Shown: positions 42,762 to 51,842, counted from the stretch's first letter. The stretch is DNA of 64,000 nucleotides from Alcaligenaceae bacterium (GCA_013416435.1 JACCEN010000008.1:180160-244159), one strand, 5' to 3'. Numbers and translations are program-made. Notes: generated by a model from the letters alone, not told the origin.

Positions 42762-44249
42762 TTAGCGCATGACGAACGGATTTCCGGACACCGCGCCGCT
42801 GTTGAGCCAGACGCTCTTGGTCTGAAGAAATTCCTTGATGGCGTCCATGCCGTTCTCGCGCCCGAGGCCCGAATCCTTATAGCCGCCAAAGGGCGCCATG
42901 AAACTGACGGCCCGATACGTATTGACCCACACCGTGCCGGCCCTGAGCTTTTCCGTCATGCGCAATGCCTGGGCCATGTCGCTGGTCCAAACTGCCGCCG
43001 CCAAGCCGAACCGGACGTCATTGGCGATCTGCACGGCATCCGCCTCGTCCTTGAAGCGAATGATGGACAGTACTGGGCCAAACACTTCTTCCTGAGCGAT
43101 CCGCATGCTGTTGTCGACTTCTCCGAAGATGGTGGGCTCGACAAACCAGCCGCCGCTGCCGCACTCCCGCCTGTCGGCGGGCTTGCCGCCCAGCAGTAGG
43201 CGAGCGCCTTCTTGCTTCGCAATATCGATGTATTCCAGCACCTTCTGATACTGTGGGGGCGTGGTGACGGGGCCGACTTGGGTGTCGGGATCCATGGGGT
43301 CGCCCATTCGGGCGGTGGCCGCAAGCGCCAAGAGCTTTTCCACGAATTCGTCATAGATGCTGTCCTGCAGAAGCAGTCGCGATCCAGCGATGCATGTCTG
43401 TCCTGTGGCGGCGAAGATGCCGGATATGGCGCCGAAGACGGCTTGCTCCAGATCGGCGCTTTCGAAGACGATGTTGGGCGATTTGCCGCCCAGCTCCAGA
43501 GAGCTGTGTTTCAAGTGACGCGCTGCTTGTTCATTGATCACGCGGCCGGTCTGGTCCGAGCCCGTGAAAGTGATTTTTTGTACCAGAGGATGCTCCACGA
43601 GCGCTGGCCCGACGTCCTTCCCATAGCCCGTGACCACGTTGAAGACGCCGGGCGGAAAGCCTGCCTCGTCGAAAAGGTCGGCGAGCTCGAGCGTGGAAGC
43701 GGAGGTGAACTCCGAGGGTTTGATCACGACGGTGCAGCCCGCTGCCAGTGCCGGAGCCACCTTCCAGCCCAGCAGCATCAATGGCGAGTTCCATGGCGTG
43801 ATCGCTGCAACGACGCCAAGCGGTTCGTGGCGGGTAAAGCAAAAGTATCCTTTCTTGTCGAGCGGCAGTGTCGCGCCGTGAATCTTGTCCGCCAGGCCGC
43901 CGAAGTAATAGAACCATTGCGGGAGGTAGTTCAGCTGGCCCTGCATTTCAGCGATCAGCTTGCCATTGTCGCGTACCTCGGTTTCCGCGAGCTTGCGGGC
44001 GTCGCGGGCGATGAGATCGCCCAGGCGGTGCAGCAGCAGCCCGCGCTGGGATGCGGTCATTTCATGCCAGGGACCGGAAATGAACGCATCGTGCGCAGCG
44101 TTGACGGCGATGTCGACATCAGCGGGCGTGCCGCGTGGAATCTCGGCCCAGGCCTTGCCGGTAAAGGGATTATGCGTCTGGAACCAGTCGCCTGATGCTG
44201 GATCGACCGATTTGCCTCCGATCTTCAATTGATAACGTTTCACTTTCAT
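42762..44249 (-). CDS. Aldehyde dehydrogenase family protein (NAD(P)-dependent)
   Basis: A 495-residue aldehyde dehydrogenase. Catalytic Cys lies in GQTCIAGSRLL and the general-base Glu in SLELGGKSPN. Nucleotide-site motifs VAAITPWNSPLML and FTGSDQTGR and the C-terminal FGGYKDSGLGREN are typical. It oxidises an aldehyde to the acid. Linkage to the FAD amine oxidase, which can release aldehydes, suggests a shared amine pathway. Substrate not determined. Confidence 0.92.
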   Translation of the reverse strand: MKVKRYQLKIGGKSVDPASGDWFQTHNPFTGKAWAEIPRGTPADVDIAVNAAHDAFISGPWHEMTASQRGLLLHRLGDLIARDARKLAETEVRDNGKLIAEMQGQLNYLPQWFYYFGGLADKIHGATLPLDKKGYFCFTRHEPLGVVAAITPWNSPLMLLGWKVAPALAAGCTVVIKPSEFTSASTLELADLFDEAGFPPGVFNVVTGYGKDVGPALVEHPLVQKITFTGSDQTGRVINEQAARHLKHSSLELGGKSPNIVFESADLEQAVFGAISGIFAATGQTCIAGSRLLLQDSIYDEFVEKLLALAATARMGDPMDPDTQVGPVTTPPQYQKVLEYIDIAKQEGARLLLGGKPADRRECGSGGWFVEPTIFGEVDNSMRIAQEEVFGPVLSIIRFKDEADAVQIANDVRFGLAAAVWTSDMAQALRMTEKLRAGTVWVNTYRAVSFMAPFGGYKDSGLGRENGMDAIKEFLQTKSVWLNSGAVSGNPFVMR

Positions 44250-44298
44250 GTTCTCCGGGATGGGTGGTGGGGACGATTATGTTCTAGATTGCACAAAG

Positions 44299-44328
44299 GG
44301 GGTCAGACCCCGTACGGGGTCTGACCCC
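44299..44328. repeat. Palindromic repeat upstream of aldehyde dehydrogenase and cytochrome genes
   Basis: Canonical 30-bp unit in the divergent gap between the aldehyde dehydrogenase start and the cytochrome c start. Confidence 0.88.
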
Positions 44329-44398
44329 GACTCGCACCAATCCTGTTATAACGGCAAATCAATCATATTGTCCGGCGCGTAACCTCGGCCACCAAACC

Positions 44399-44872
44399 AT
44401 GTTGAAAAATGGAGCAAACGCCATCGTCATGGCCCTATTCGCCATGGGCCTGGCAGCGGCGGCATTCGCGCTCTGGAAGGCGCGCGAGCCTGCGTTCATC
44501 GAACCCTCGGACAGTGCGATGGTTGTGCTCGGAAAGAGGGTGTACGACGCATATTGCGCCGCCTGCCATGCGGCCGACCTCAGCGGCCAGCCGAATTGGC
44601 GCGAACGAATGGATAACGGACGTTTGCCGGCGCCGCCGCATGACGAAACAGGACACACCTGGCACCATCCCGATTCCGTACTGATCGACATCACCAAGAA
44701 CGGCCTGGTGCCGGGGCGCACGGGGCCGGCGGGCTATGAAAGCGACATGCCGGCCTACGGCGCCGTCTTGTCCGACGAGGACATCATCGCGGTTCTGGCC
44801 TATATAAAAAGTACGTGGCCGCCAGAGGTGCTGGAGATGCAAAGAGAGGTCAACCGGCAGGATCCGGGGTAG
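44399..44872 (+). CDS. Membrane-anchored mono-haem cytochrome c
   Basis: A 157-residue cytochrome with an uncleaved or signal-anchor helix at residues 8-26. Haem attachment is C53-A-A-C56-H57. A Met in ESDMPAYG is the likely sixth ligand. It is the first gene of a terminal-oxidase cluster and probably donates electrons to the CuA centre of the oxidase encoded downstream. Confidence 0.88.
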   Translation: MLKNGANAIVMALFAMGLAAAAFALWKAREPAFIEPSDSAMVVLGKRVYDAYCAACHAADLSGQPNWRERMDNGRLPAPPHDETGHTWHHPDSVLIDITKNGLVPGRTGPAGYESDMPAYGAVLSDEDIIAVLAYIKSTWPPEVLEMQREVNRQDPG

Positions 44873-44937
44873 CGCTTCGGGCACGGAGTTTGCTGGACAT
44901 TGCGATACCGACGAACAGAACAACGATAGGAGCGCGC

Positions 44938-45513
44938 ATGGTATGGGTGAAGGCTATGCACATCGTTGCCATACTGATATGGAGTGCCGCACTGATCTAT
45001 CTGCCCATGATCATGGCGACGCACAGCGTAAAGCTTTCCGAGCCGGAGTATCTGCGGGTCCATGCAATGTCCCGGACGATTTTTGTCGTATTGGCCTCGC
45101 CGGCTGCGATCATCGCAATTTTGTCGGGCACGGCGCTCGTGGCCCTGCGCGATGTGACTGAACCGTGGTTTGCCGTGAAACTGGCGATCGTGGCCTTGAT
45201 GTCGGTCGTCCATGCGCGTTGCGGCATCATCCTGGCCAAGCAGACTCATGAAGCCGAGCGGGCGAATGCCGGAATCAGGGTGATGCGCATTCTGACGCCG
45301 CTGGCTCTGATCCCCTGTGTGCTATGGCTGGTGCTGGCAAAGCCCAGAATCGACTACATCGATGCCGCGCTCACGCCTCCTTCACCCCTACCCGTTCTTC
45401 AAACACCAGCTTTCCCCCTAGCCAGCCCGCCGCCGACACCAGGAGCAAGCCCAGCGCCGACAGCAGAATACCCGCGGGGTATATGGTCGACACAGGGTCG
45501 GAAAGTCGCATGA
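44938..45513 (+). CDS. CopD/HemJ-like small membrane protein
   Basis: The first 140 residues form four hydrophobic helices beginning VWVKAMHIVAILIWSAALIYLP, with conserved His residues (MHIVA, MATHS, VHARCG) as in CopD/HemJ proteins of oxidase clusters. AGGAG precedes Met 44938. The last roughly 45 residues are Pro-rich low complexity and overlap, antisense, the end of the DUF2231 gene. This tail is probably run-on after loss of an earlier stop. A role in copper or haem supply is inferred. Confidence 0.72.
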   Translation: MVWVKAMHIVAILIWSAALIYLPMIMATHSVKLSEPEYLRVHAMSRTIFVVLASPAAIIAILSGTALVALRDVTEPWFAVKLAIVALMSVVHARCGIILAKQTHEAERANAGIRVMRILTPLALIPCVLWLVLAKPRIDYIDAALTPPSPLPVLQTPAFPLASPPPTPGASPAPTAEYPRGIWSTQGRKVA

Positions 45514-45856
45514 ACCAGTTGAAAAAGGCCACTGCCAACAGCATCACGGCCACGACGGAATGGCTCCATGCAGCGGCGCGGCGACGGATGGAGCCGATGA
45601 TCAGAAGCTCGGCCGTGCCGACGATGCCCGCGACCAAGCCCATGGCGGCGCCGCCGCCCAGCAGCCACAGCGAGACGCGAGCCCAGAACGAATCCAGCGT
45701 CAAGAGAAAACCGATGTCGCTGGCGGTGGCCGTGATGAGGAAGGCGATGGGGAAGGGCACCAGCATGGGATGGATGGGATGGCTGCCCAAGGCCACCGCA
45801 CTGGGAGAGCCGCCAGGCGGTGATTCCTGCAAGTGCTGTCGAGAGAGATCTTCCAT
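45371..45856 (-). CDS. DUF2231 membrane protein
   Basis: A 161-residue membrane protein with four helices. The DUF2231 signature HPIHPMLVPFPIAFLI is near the N-terminus, with conserved His residues. It is encoded opposite to its neighbours inside the oxidase cluster. Its 3' end overlaps the CopD-like gene by 143 bases. Its ATG shares the CATG of CCATGG with the start of coxB on the other strand. DUF2231 proteins often neighbour cytochrome genes; the function is unknown. Confidence 0.82.
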   Translation of the reverse strand: MEDLSRQHLQESPPGGSPSAVALGSHPIHPMLVPFPIAFLITATASDIGFLLTLDSFWARVSLWLLGGGAAMGLVAGIVGTAELLIIGSIRRRAAAWSHSVVAVMLLAVAFFNWFMRLSDPVSTIYPAGILLSALGLLLVSAAGWLGGKLVFEERVGVKEA

Positions 45857-46604
45857 GGGTCCGGCCGCTTCTAGTCGTCAAGCGGGCACTCAGCAAGCGC
45901 CATGCCGTGGTGCAGGAAAGGCCGCTGTTTTGCTTGCGGGGACGCTTGCAGGCTGTCGCGATGCGCCTTTGTCCGCGATCGACGCCGCCAGCGCCGGCGC
46001 TCGGCATGTGGCGGACGTATGGTACGCCATGGCTTGGGGTGGCGCCGGCATTTTGTTGCTGATGCTGGCGCTGACGGCCATGGCGGTACGAAGGTCGAAA
46101 GACGGCGATGCGGGTGTTTCAGCCCGCCGTGGCCATTGGCTGCTGGTCGCGGGCGGCGTGCTGTTTCCGGTCAGCGTCATGGCGGCCCTGCTGGTCTATG
46201 CCTATGCGAAGGCGCCGCCGAAGGATGAGGCGGCCTACCATGTGCAGGTGACGGCGCATCAATGGTGGTGGGAAGTCCGTTATCCGGACGCGCCTGGCGG
46301 CGCACGCTATTCTCTGAATGAACTGCATGTTCCGGCAGGTGTGGCAGTAGGCATCGAGCTGCGCTCCGCGGATGTGATCCACGGCTTCTGGGTGCCCAAG
46401 CTGGGCGGAAAGATGGATGCGATACCCGGGCGAACCAACCGCATTGTTTATGTCGCGCCGGAACCGGGCGTCTACCTGGGCACGTGCGCCGAATATTGCG
46501 GGACCGGACACGCAGTCATGCAGCTGCGTGTCATTGCGCATCCGCCAGACGCGCTGGATGGACTCCTGTCGCGCCTGCCCACCACAGAAGGAGTGCGACC
46601 GTGA
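45855..46604 (+). CDS. coxB: Cytochrome c oxidase subunit II (CoxB), lipoprotein type
   Basis: A 249-residue subunit II. The signal ends in the lipobox-like LLAGTLAGC, two helices follow, then the periplasmic cupredoxin domain with WWWEVRYP and the CuA site CAEYCGTGHAVM (Cys-x3-Cys-x3-His plus Met). It accepts electrons from cytochrome c. I chose ATG 45855; the frame stays open 177 codons upstream through the antisense DUF2231 gene but without similarity. Its stop overlaps the coxA start (GTGA). Confidence 0.92.
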   Translation: MGPAASSRQAGTQQAPCRGAGKAAVLLAGTLAGCRDAPLSAIDAASAGARHVADVWYAMAWGGAGILLLMLALTAMAVRRSKDGDAGVSARRGHWLLVAGGVLFPVSVMAALLVYAYAKAPPKDEAAYHVQVTAHQWWWEVRYPDAPGGARYSLNELHVPAGVAVGIELRSADVIHGFWVPKLGGKMDAIPGRTNRIVYVAPEPGVYLGTCAEYCGTGHAVMQLRVIAHPPDALDGLLSRLPTTEGVRP

Positions 46605-49084
46605 ACGACGAGCGACCGCATCCGATAGCGCTGCATCATGCCCTGGAGCGCCAATGGGCCTCCCCAAAGGGCTGGCGCAGCCTTTCGGCCGTGAACCACG
46701 GCACGATGGGAATGCGCTTCATCATCGCCGCCTTGTGCTTCTTCCTGGTGGGCGGCGTGCTTGCGATGCTGATGCGTGCTCAGTTGGCCACTTCGGGCAG
46801 CGCGTTCCTCGACAGCGATCTGTATGCGCAGATTTTCACGATGCATGGCACGGTGATGATGTTCTTGTTCGCCATCCCGATGCTGGAGGGGTTTGCCTTT
46901 TATCTGCTGCCCAAGATGCTGGGTTCGCGGGACCTGGCCTATCCGCGGCTTGGCGCCTATGCGTGGTGGTGCTACCTTTTCGGGGGACTGATACTCATCG
47001 TCGCCATGCTTCTGGGCGTGGCGCCCGACAAGGGGTGGTTCATGTATACCCCCTTGTCGGGCAAGCAGTTCACCCCCGGCATCAACAGCGATATCTGGCT
47101 GATCGGCATCACGTTCGCGGAGATCTCCGCCTTGTGCGGGGCCGTGGAGCTCATCGCCACCATACTCAAGATACGCGCGCCGGGCATGAGTTTGCGGCAG
47201 CTTCCTATTTTTGCCTGGTACATGCTGGTGACCGCCGGAATGATACTGGTGGGGTTCCCGCCATTGATCCTCGGCAGCATATTGCTCGAGCTGGAGCGGG
47301 CTTTCGGTCTGCCTTTCTTTTCGGTTGCCCTGGGCGGAGACAATCTGTTGTGGCAACACCTGTTCTGGATGTTCGGACACCCCGAGGTCTACATCATCTT
47401 CCTACCTGCGGCGGGGCTGGTGTCGACCATGATCCCGACGTTTGCCCGGCACCCCTTGCTGGGTTATTCCTGGGTGGTCAATAGCGTTGTCGCAATGGGT
47501 TTCCTGAGCTTCGGCCTATGGGTTCACCACATGTTTTCAGTCGGGATCCCGCAGCTCAGCCTGGCGTTCTTTTCGGTGGCGAGCATGCTGGTGGCGATAC
47601 CGACCGCGATCCAGTTCTTTGCCTGGATCGCCACATTGTGGGCCGGTCAGGTTGCTCTTCGGCTGCCGGTCCTATACCTGGGCGGCTTTCTGTTCATCTT
47701 CGTGATCGGCGGCCTGACGGGTGTCATGGTGGCGCTCGTGCCCTTCAACGTGCAGGTGCACGATACCCATTTCGTGGTGGCGCATCTGCATTATGTTCTG
47801 ACGGGCGGCATGGTGTTTCCCCTGTTGGCGGCAAGCTATTACTGGCTGCCTCACTTTACCGGACGCATGCCTTCGGGCAGCCTTGGAACCGCCGGATTCT
47901 GGCTGATATTCGGCGGCTTCAACATCACGTTTCTCCCCATGCACTTGACAGGGCTATTGGGTATGCCGAGACGCATCGATGCCTACGCGGCCGACATGGG
48001 CTGGGATTTGCTGAATCTGACGTCCAGCATGGGCGGGTTCATACAGGCGATCGGGTTTGCCGTGCTCCTGCTCGATGTGGGACTGCATGCCCGCAGGGGC
48101 ACGCCCGCGCCGCGCAACCCCTGGACGGCGGGCACGCTCGAGTGGGCAATGCCTACACCGCCTGCTTCCTACAACTTTGCGACTCAGCCGGACGTCGAGC
48201 ACCGGTATCCATTGTGGCGGAACTCGGCGCTAGGGGCCGAGCTTGCCGGCGGCAGGCATTGGCTGGGCGGATACCCGCCCGCCCACCGCCAGACCATGAG
48301 CGTGGATGCGTTGACTGGAAATCCCCAAAGCGTGGTCAATTTACCCGGATCGAGCTGGCTTCCTCTTTATTGCGGCCTGGCAACCGGCGTCTTCTTCCTT
48401 GGCCTGCTGTTCAAAGCATATGCCGTGGCCTTGCTGTTCGCGGGCGTGGTCGCGTTGCTGTTCATGATCTGGGTCTGGATGGAGTCACCGCGCGGATCGC
48501 AGGAAGCGATCGAGGCGAAGCCGGGCGTGTGGCTGCCCGTGCATACGGATTGCCGGAGTTCTCCAGGGTGGTGGGGCATGGCATGTACGCTACTGGCGAA
48601 CGGCACCTTTCTTGCGTCGCTGGTTTTCGGCATTGTGTTCCTCAGGCTCTACGCGCCGAATTGGCCGCCCGGGCAATGGCTGGGCATTCCACCTCTGCAA
48701 GCGGCGTGGATATTCCTGGCTTACGGTGGCATGGCACTGTGCGTCTGGCGCGGGAACCGGCCACGCGCCGGCGGCGGATGGCTGTACGGCTGTGCCGGCT
48801 TCACCGTGTTGGCGCTTGTTCCGGTGGCCGCCATAATCGGCGGGCTGGAGGATCCTGCCAGCCATGCCTACTGGGCTTGCATGATGGTGGCGCTTGCCTA
48901 CATGGCGGTGCACCTGGCCCTGGTGCTCGTCATGGCAGCGTTCATTGCCCTGCGACGTATCCGCCATGGCCGTGCTGCACCCTTCAGCGAAGAAACGCGG
49001 ATCTTCGGAATGTGGACGCTTTATTCGGCGGCTGGAGGAGCGGCCCTGATGGTATTGATACTTTCCTTGAGAGGCGGCGCATGA
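46601..49084 (+). CDS. Fused cytochrome c oxidase subunits I and III (CoxA-CoxC)
   Basis: An 827-residue fusion. Subunit I (about residues 1-560) contains the haem a His in FTMHGTVMMF, the CuB His/Tyr pair in FGHPEVYI, CuB His-His in WVHHMF and haem ligands in VVAHLHYVL. The rest is a subunit III-like domain with about five to seven helices. GTG 46601 has AAGGAG 13 bases upstream and overlaps the coxB stop. The Tyr in HPEVY marks an A-type oxidase. This is the catalytic, proton-pumping core that reduces O2. Confidence 0.93.
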   Translation: MNDERPHPIALHHALERQWASPKGWRSLSAVNHGTMGMRFIIAALCFFLVGGVLAMLMRAQLATSGSAFLDSDLYAQIFTMHGTVMMFLFAIPMLEGFAFYLLPKMLGSRDLAYPRLGAYAWWCYLFGGLILIVAMLLGVAPDKGWFMYTPLSGKQFTPGINSDIWLIGITFAEISALCGAVELIATILKIRAPGMSLRQLPIFAWYMLVTAGMILVGFPPLILGSILLELERAFGLPFFSVALGGDNLLWQHLFWMFGHPEVYIIFLPAAGLVSTMIPTFARHPLLGYSWVVNSVVAMGFLSFGLWVHHMFSVGIPQLSLAFFSVASMLVAIPTAIQFFAWIATLWAGQVALRLPVLYLGGFLFIFVIGGLTGVMVALVPFNVQVHDTHFVVAHLHYVLTGGMVFPLLAASYYWLPHFTGRMPSGSLGTAGFWLIFGGFNITFLPMHLTGLLGMPRRIDAYAADMGWDLLNLTSSMGGFIQAIGFAVLLLDVGLHARRGTPAPRNPWTAGTLEWAMPTPPASYNFATQPDVEHRYPLWRNSALGAELAGGRHWLGGYPPAHRQTMSVDALTGNPQSVVNLPGSSWLPLYCGLATGVFFLGLLFKAYAVALLFAGVVALLFMIWVWMESPRGSQEAIEAKPGVWLPVHTDCRSSPGWWGMACTLLANGTFLASLVFGIVFLRLYAPNWPPGQWLGIPPLQAAWIFLAYGGMALCVWRGNRPRAGGGWLYGCAGFTVLALVPVAAIIGGLEDPASHAYWACMMVALAYMAVHLALVLVMAAFIALRRIRHGRAAPFSEETRIFGMWTLYSAAGGAALMVLILSLRGGA

Positions 49085-49470
49085 TCGGGAAGACGCACAG
49101 ACTCGCCACGCCCGCTGCGACGCGTCCGTCGCTTTCCCGGCTCTTTGCCGGTTTTGTCGTGTGGGCGCTGGCGTTCGTCGTCCTGTATGCCGGCCATGCC
49201 CTGGCCTGCCTTTATGTCAGCCCGGGTACGAGCGGAGCCGACATCGCCAGGTGGACCTTGATCATGCTTTGGCTCGCGCATGTGCTTCTGTTGGCCCATA
49301 TGTCATGGCGCAGCTTCGCCGCCCTGGCGCCGGCCCATGCGGATGCCGACGAGACGCGGGCGAATGCGCGATTCATGTGGCACGTTACTTTCATGCTCGA
49401 TGTCTTCGCATGCGCCGCGACCGTCGTCACCGGCTTGCCCCTGGCGTGGGTGAAGGTGTGCGGCGCTTGA
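49081..49470 (+). CDS. Small membrane protein of the oxidase operon
   Basis: A 129-residue protein with three predicted helices (LFAGFVVWALAFVVLYAGHA, TLIMLWLAHVLLLAHM, FMLDVFACAATVVTGLPL). Its ATG overlaps the coxA stop (ATGA), so it is translated with the oxidase. I do not recognise a named family. It may be an accessory or subunit IV-like component. The much longer frame upstream is a shadow of coxA. Confidence 0.75.
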   Translation: MIGKTHRLATPAATRPSLSRLFAGFVVWALAFVVLYAGHALACLYVSPGTSGADIARWTLIMLWLAHVLLLAHMSWRSFAALAPAHADADETRANARFMWHVTFMLDVFACAATVVTGLPLAWVKVCGA

Positions 49471-49638
49471 GTCCAGTCCATTGGCGACGGACGCCAGCTT
49501 TGGAGGACCGACGTTTCGGGATAAACTGGGACGGGTGCATCAAGGTGGTTCTCAAACCGTGATTCGGGCCGAATCCCAGGATGCGATAACCAGCAACGGC
49601 GGCGCCGTGTGCGCCGCAGTCATTTCCAGGATCATCAA

Positions 49639-50055
49639 ATGAAAGCAGGCCTTCTTGCCTTGGCCTTGGCTGCGGCGGCGTCGGTTGCCCATGCGCAAGG
49701 CGATTCCCTTACCGTCTTTCAGGACCCTAATTGCGGCTGCTGTGCCGGGTGGGTGGATCACATGCGTGATTCGGGTTTTGATGTCAAGGCCATCAAGACG
49801 ACCCAGATGGCGGCCATCAAGCAGAAACTGGGCGTTCCGGCCGAATTGGCATCCTGCCATACGGCGGTCATTGAAGGAAGCGGGCAGGTCGTCGAAGGCC
49901 ATGTGCCGGCGACGGCAGTACGCAAGCTTTTGGCAGCGCCCACGGTCAATGGCGTTGCCGCGCCCGGCATGCCTTTGAATGCGCCGGGCATGGGTCAGCT
50001 CGACGGCAACCTGGTCACGCTGGATTTTCACGGCCGGCCGTTCTCTCGCGATTGA
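49639..50055 (+). CDS. DUF411 periplasmic metal-binding protein
   Basis: A 138-residue exported protein with cleavage near AHAQG. DUF411 hallmarks are FQDPNCGCCAGWVDHM with the CxCC thiol motif, then ELASCHTAVIEG and EGHVPA. Such proteins commonly lie near copper or oxidase genes, which fits here. It may bind or deliver copper in the periplasm. I chose Met 49639 because it gives a normal signal peptide. Confidence 0.88.
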   Translation: MKAGLLALALAAAASVAHAQGDSLTVFQDPNCGCCAGWVDHMRDSGFDVKAIKTTQMAAIKQKLGVPAELASCHTAVIEGSGQVVEGHVPATAVRKLLAAPTVNGVAAPGMPLNAPGMGQLDGNLVTLDFHGRPFSRD

Positions 50056-50065
50056 AAGGCGGGGA

Positions 50066-50150
50066 GGGGTCAGACTCCGTACGGGGTCTGACCCCCTTCG
50101 TTTGATCATTGCAGGATTCTGGGGTCAGACCCCGTATGGGGTCTGACCCC
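50066..50150. repeat. Two palindromic repeat units between convergent genes
   Basis: Units at 50066-50095 (one mismatch in the left half-site, CAGACTCC) and 50121-50150 (GTAT centre). They fill the gap between the DUF411 stop and the end of the next, oppositely oriented gene. Confidence 0.88.
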
Positions 50151-50157
50151 GGGGCAT

Positions 50158-50502
50158 TCAGTCCTCGTCACTCAAATGGAACTTGTGTATCAGCCGGTGT
50201 GCCAGCGGGGCCAGGACGAGCCCCAGAGTGCCGACGAACACCAGGCCGACCAGTATGCTGTAGAAGGCAAAGAAGATTTTCCCCGCCGCCGTCGCAGGCA
50301 GTACGAAAGGACCTATTCCGGCGAGTATCAGCGAGATGTTCAGGAAGGCGTCGTGCCAGTGTATGGGTTCGAGCCAAAGATGGCCGAACACGCCTATTGC
50401 CAAGGCCATGGCGACAACGGCCATGGCAAGCCCAAGATGCTTCAGCATGCGCAGCGTGAAATGCCTGGCATGCAGTAAAGGTTCGTCTTTTGATTCGTAC
50501 AT
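50158..50502 (-). CDS. Small conserved-looking membrane protein
   Basis: A 114-residue protein with three helices (MLKHLGLAMAVVAMALAIGVFG, FLNISLILAGIGPFV, GKIFFAFYSILVGLVFVGTLGLVLAP) and a cytoplasmic RLIHKFHLSDED tail. The layout recalls a two-helix ion-channel fold, but I see no K+ selectivity filter. I chose Met 50502; the frame extends 25 codons further. Function unknown. Confidence 0.65.
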   Translation of the reverse strand: MYESKDEPLLHARHFTLRMLKHLGLAMAVVAMALAIGVFGHLWLEPIHWHDAFLNISLILAGIGPFVLPATAAGKIFFAFYSILVGLVFVGTLGLVLAPLAHRLIHKFHLSDED

Positions 50503-50611
50503 GTCGGCCCCATCGCATATGGAAGAATTGTCAGGATTCGCTGGCCAGAGGGTATACAAGTTCATGAGACGGGACAAGTGGCCGGGAAAAGGTCAGGATC
50601 GGGGTCAGGAT

Positions 50612-50641
50612 GGGGTCAGACCCCGTACGGGGTCTGACCCC
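50612..50641. repeat. Palindromic repeat upstream of the SOS-like element
   Basis: Canonical 30-bp unit, ending eight bases before the long inverted repeat of the radical SAM gene. Confidence 0.88.
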
Positions 50642-50649
50642 TTGAATCA

Positions 50650-50695
50650 ATGGCCTCCTTTATACTGTATATTCATACAGTATAAAGGAGGCCAT
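50650..50695 (+). promoter_or_regulatory. 21-bp perfect inverted repeat containing a LexA (SOS) box and the ribosome binding site
   Basis: Bases 50650-50670 are the exact complement of 50675-50695, with a four-base ATTC loop. The core is CTGT at 50665 and ACAG at 50677, spaced by eight A/T-rich bases, the proteobacterial LexA consensus. The right arm also contains AAGGAGG (50685-50691), the Shine-Dalgarno of the radical SAM gene starting at 50697; the left arm holds its complement. Transcripts starting upstream would hide the RBS in the stem. Confidence 0.8.
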
Positions 50696-50696
50696 C

Positions 50697-51761
50697 ATGC
50701 ACATCCCCATCAAGGGCAGGGGCAGCCTGTCCAACAGGAACTCGCGCTTCGAGGCCCATACCCGAGAGGCTTTCGACGACGATTGGCCGGCCGCTGACGA
50801 CCTCCCCGCGCGTCCCGACACAACGGTCACTGTCGAAACCGCGCGTTCCATCATTACGCGAAACACATCGCCCGATATTCCGTTCGAACAATCCATCAAT
50901 CCTTACCGCGGATGCGAGCACGGCTGCATCTACTGCTATGCCCGCCCCAGCCATGCTTACCTGAATCTGTCTCCAGGCCTGGATTTCGAAACCCGGCTGT
51001 ATGCCAAGAGCAATGCGGCCGAAGTGTTGCGCGAGGAACTTTCCAAGGCTTCTTATCGACCGCGGCTGATCGTGCTGGGCAGCAATACCGACCCCTATCA
51101 GCCCATCGAAAGGCGCTTGGGCATCACTCGCGCAATATTGCGTGTGCTGGACGAATTCCATCATCCGGTGGCGATCACGACCAAGTCCGCGTCGATCACC
51201 AAAGACCTCGATCTCTTGGCAAGCATGGCGAACCGGCGTTTGCTGCGCGTGTTCATGTCCATTGGAACGCTCGACCGGCATATCGCGCGCACGCTCGAGC
51301 CTCGCGCCAGCACTCCTGCCGCCCGTATGGAGGCCGTGCATGTCCTGAGCCGGTCAGGCGTGCCAACCGGCGTACTGGTGGCGCCCGTCGTTCCCGCGTT
51401 GACCGACCACGACATGGAACGCATTCTCGGCCAGGCGGCGGAAGCGGGAGCATTGGACGCCTGGTACGCATTGCTGCGCCTGCCGCGCGAGGTCGCCGAT
51501 TTGTTCATGGAATGGCTGCGCGCCCACCATCCCTTGAAAGAAGCCCACGTCATGAACCAGCTGCGCCAGATGCATGGCGGCAAAGTGTACGAGTCCGAAT
51601 TCACCACACGCATGCGGGGCACCGGTGTCTTCGCCGATCTGCTCAGGCAGCGATTTCAAAAAGCCTGTACCAGGTTCGGCTTGAATGCGCGCCGGGTCGA
51701 ACTCGACATCACCCAATTCCGCAGGCCTGCGTCCGCCACCCGGCAGCTTCCGCTATTTTGA
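50697..51761 (+). CDS. PA0069-family radical SAM protein (SplB-like)
   Basis: A 354-residue radical SAM protein. The cluster motif is GCEHGCIYCYARPSH (CxxxCxxC). It is followed by ARxxL-type FETRLYAKSNA, VLGSNTDPYQPIE and ITTKSASI, as in the spore photoproduct lyase-like PA0069 group. The biochemical function of the group is unproven; relation to DNA photoproduct lyase suggests nucleic acid repair. The strong LexA box over its promoter supports a DNA-damage role. Sir2 is encoded 81 bases downstream, possibly in the same transcript. Confidence 0.88.
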   Translation: MHIPIKGRGSLSNRNSRFEAHTREAFDDDWPAADDLPARPDTTVTVETARSIITRNTSPDIPFEQSINPYRGCEHGCIYCYARPSHAYLNLSPGLDFETRLYAKSNAAEVLREELSKASYRPRLIVLGSNTDPYQPIERRLGITRAILRVLDEFHHPVAITTKSASITKDLDLLASMANRRLLRVFMSIGTLDRHIARTLEPRASTPAARMEAVHVLSRSGVPTGVLVAPVVPALTDHDMERILGQAAEAGALDAWYALLRLPREVADLFMEWLRAHHPLKEAHVMNQLRQMHGGKVYESEFTTRMRGTGVFADLLRQRFQKACTRFGLNARRVELDITQFRRPASATRQLPLF

Positions 51762-51842
51762 GGCTCCATCATGGCCGGAGGTTGAGTTTTACGGTTTGTT
51801 CATATATGTTTATATTTGAAAAATATCAGCAAGGGTCTGGTT

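Noticed and set aside
47518..49470. A 650-codon open frame overlapping coxA
   Set aside because: Codon-shifted shadow of the CoxA-CoxC gene; only its last 129 residues (from 49081) form a plausible membrane protein, which is annotated separately.
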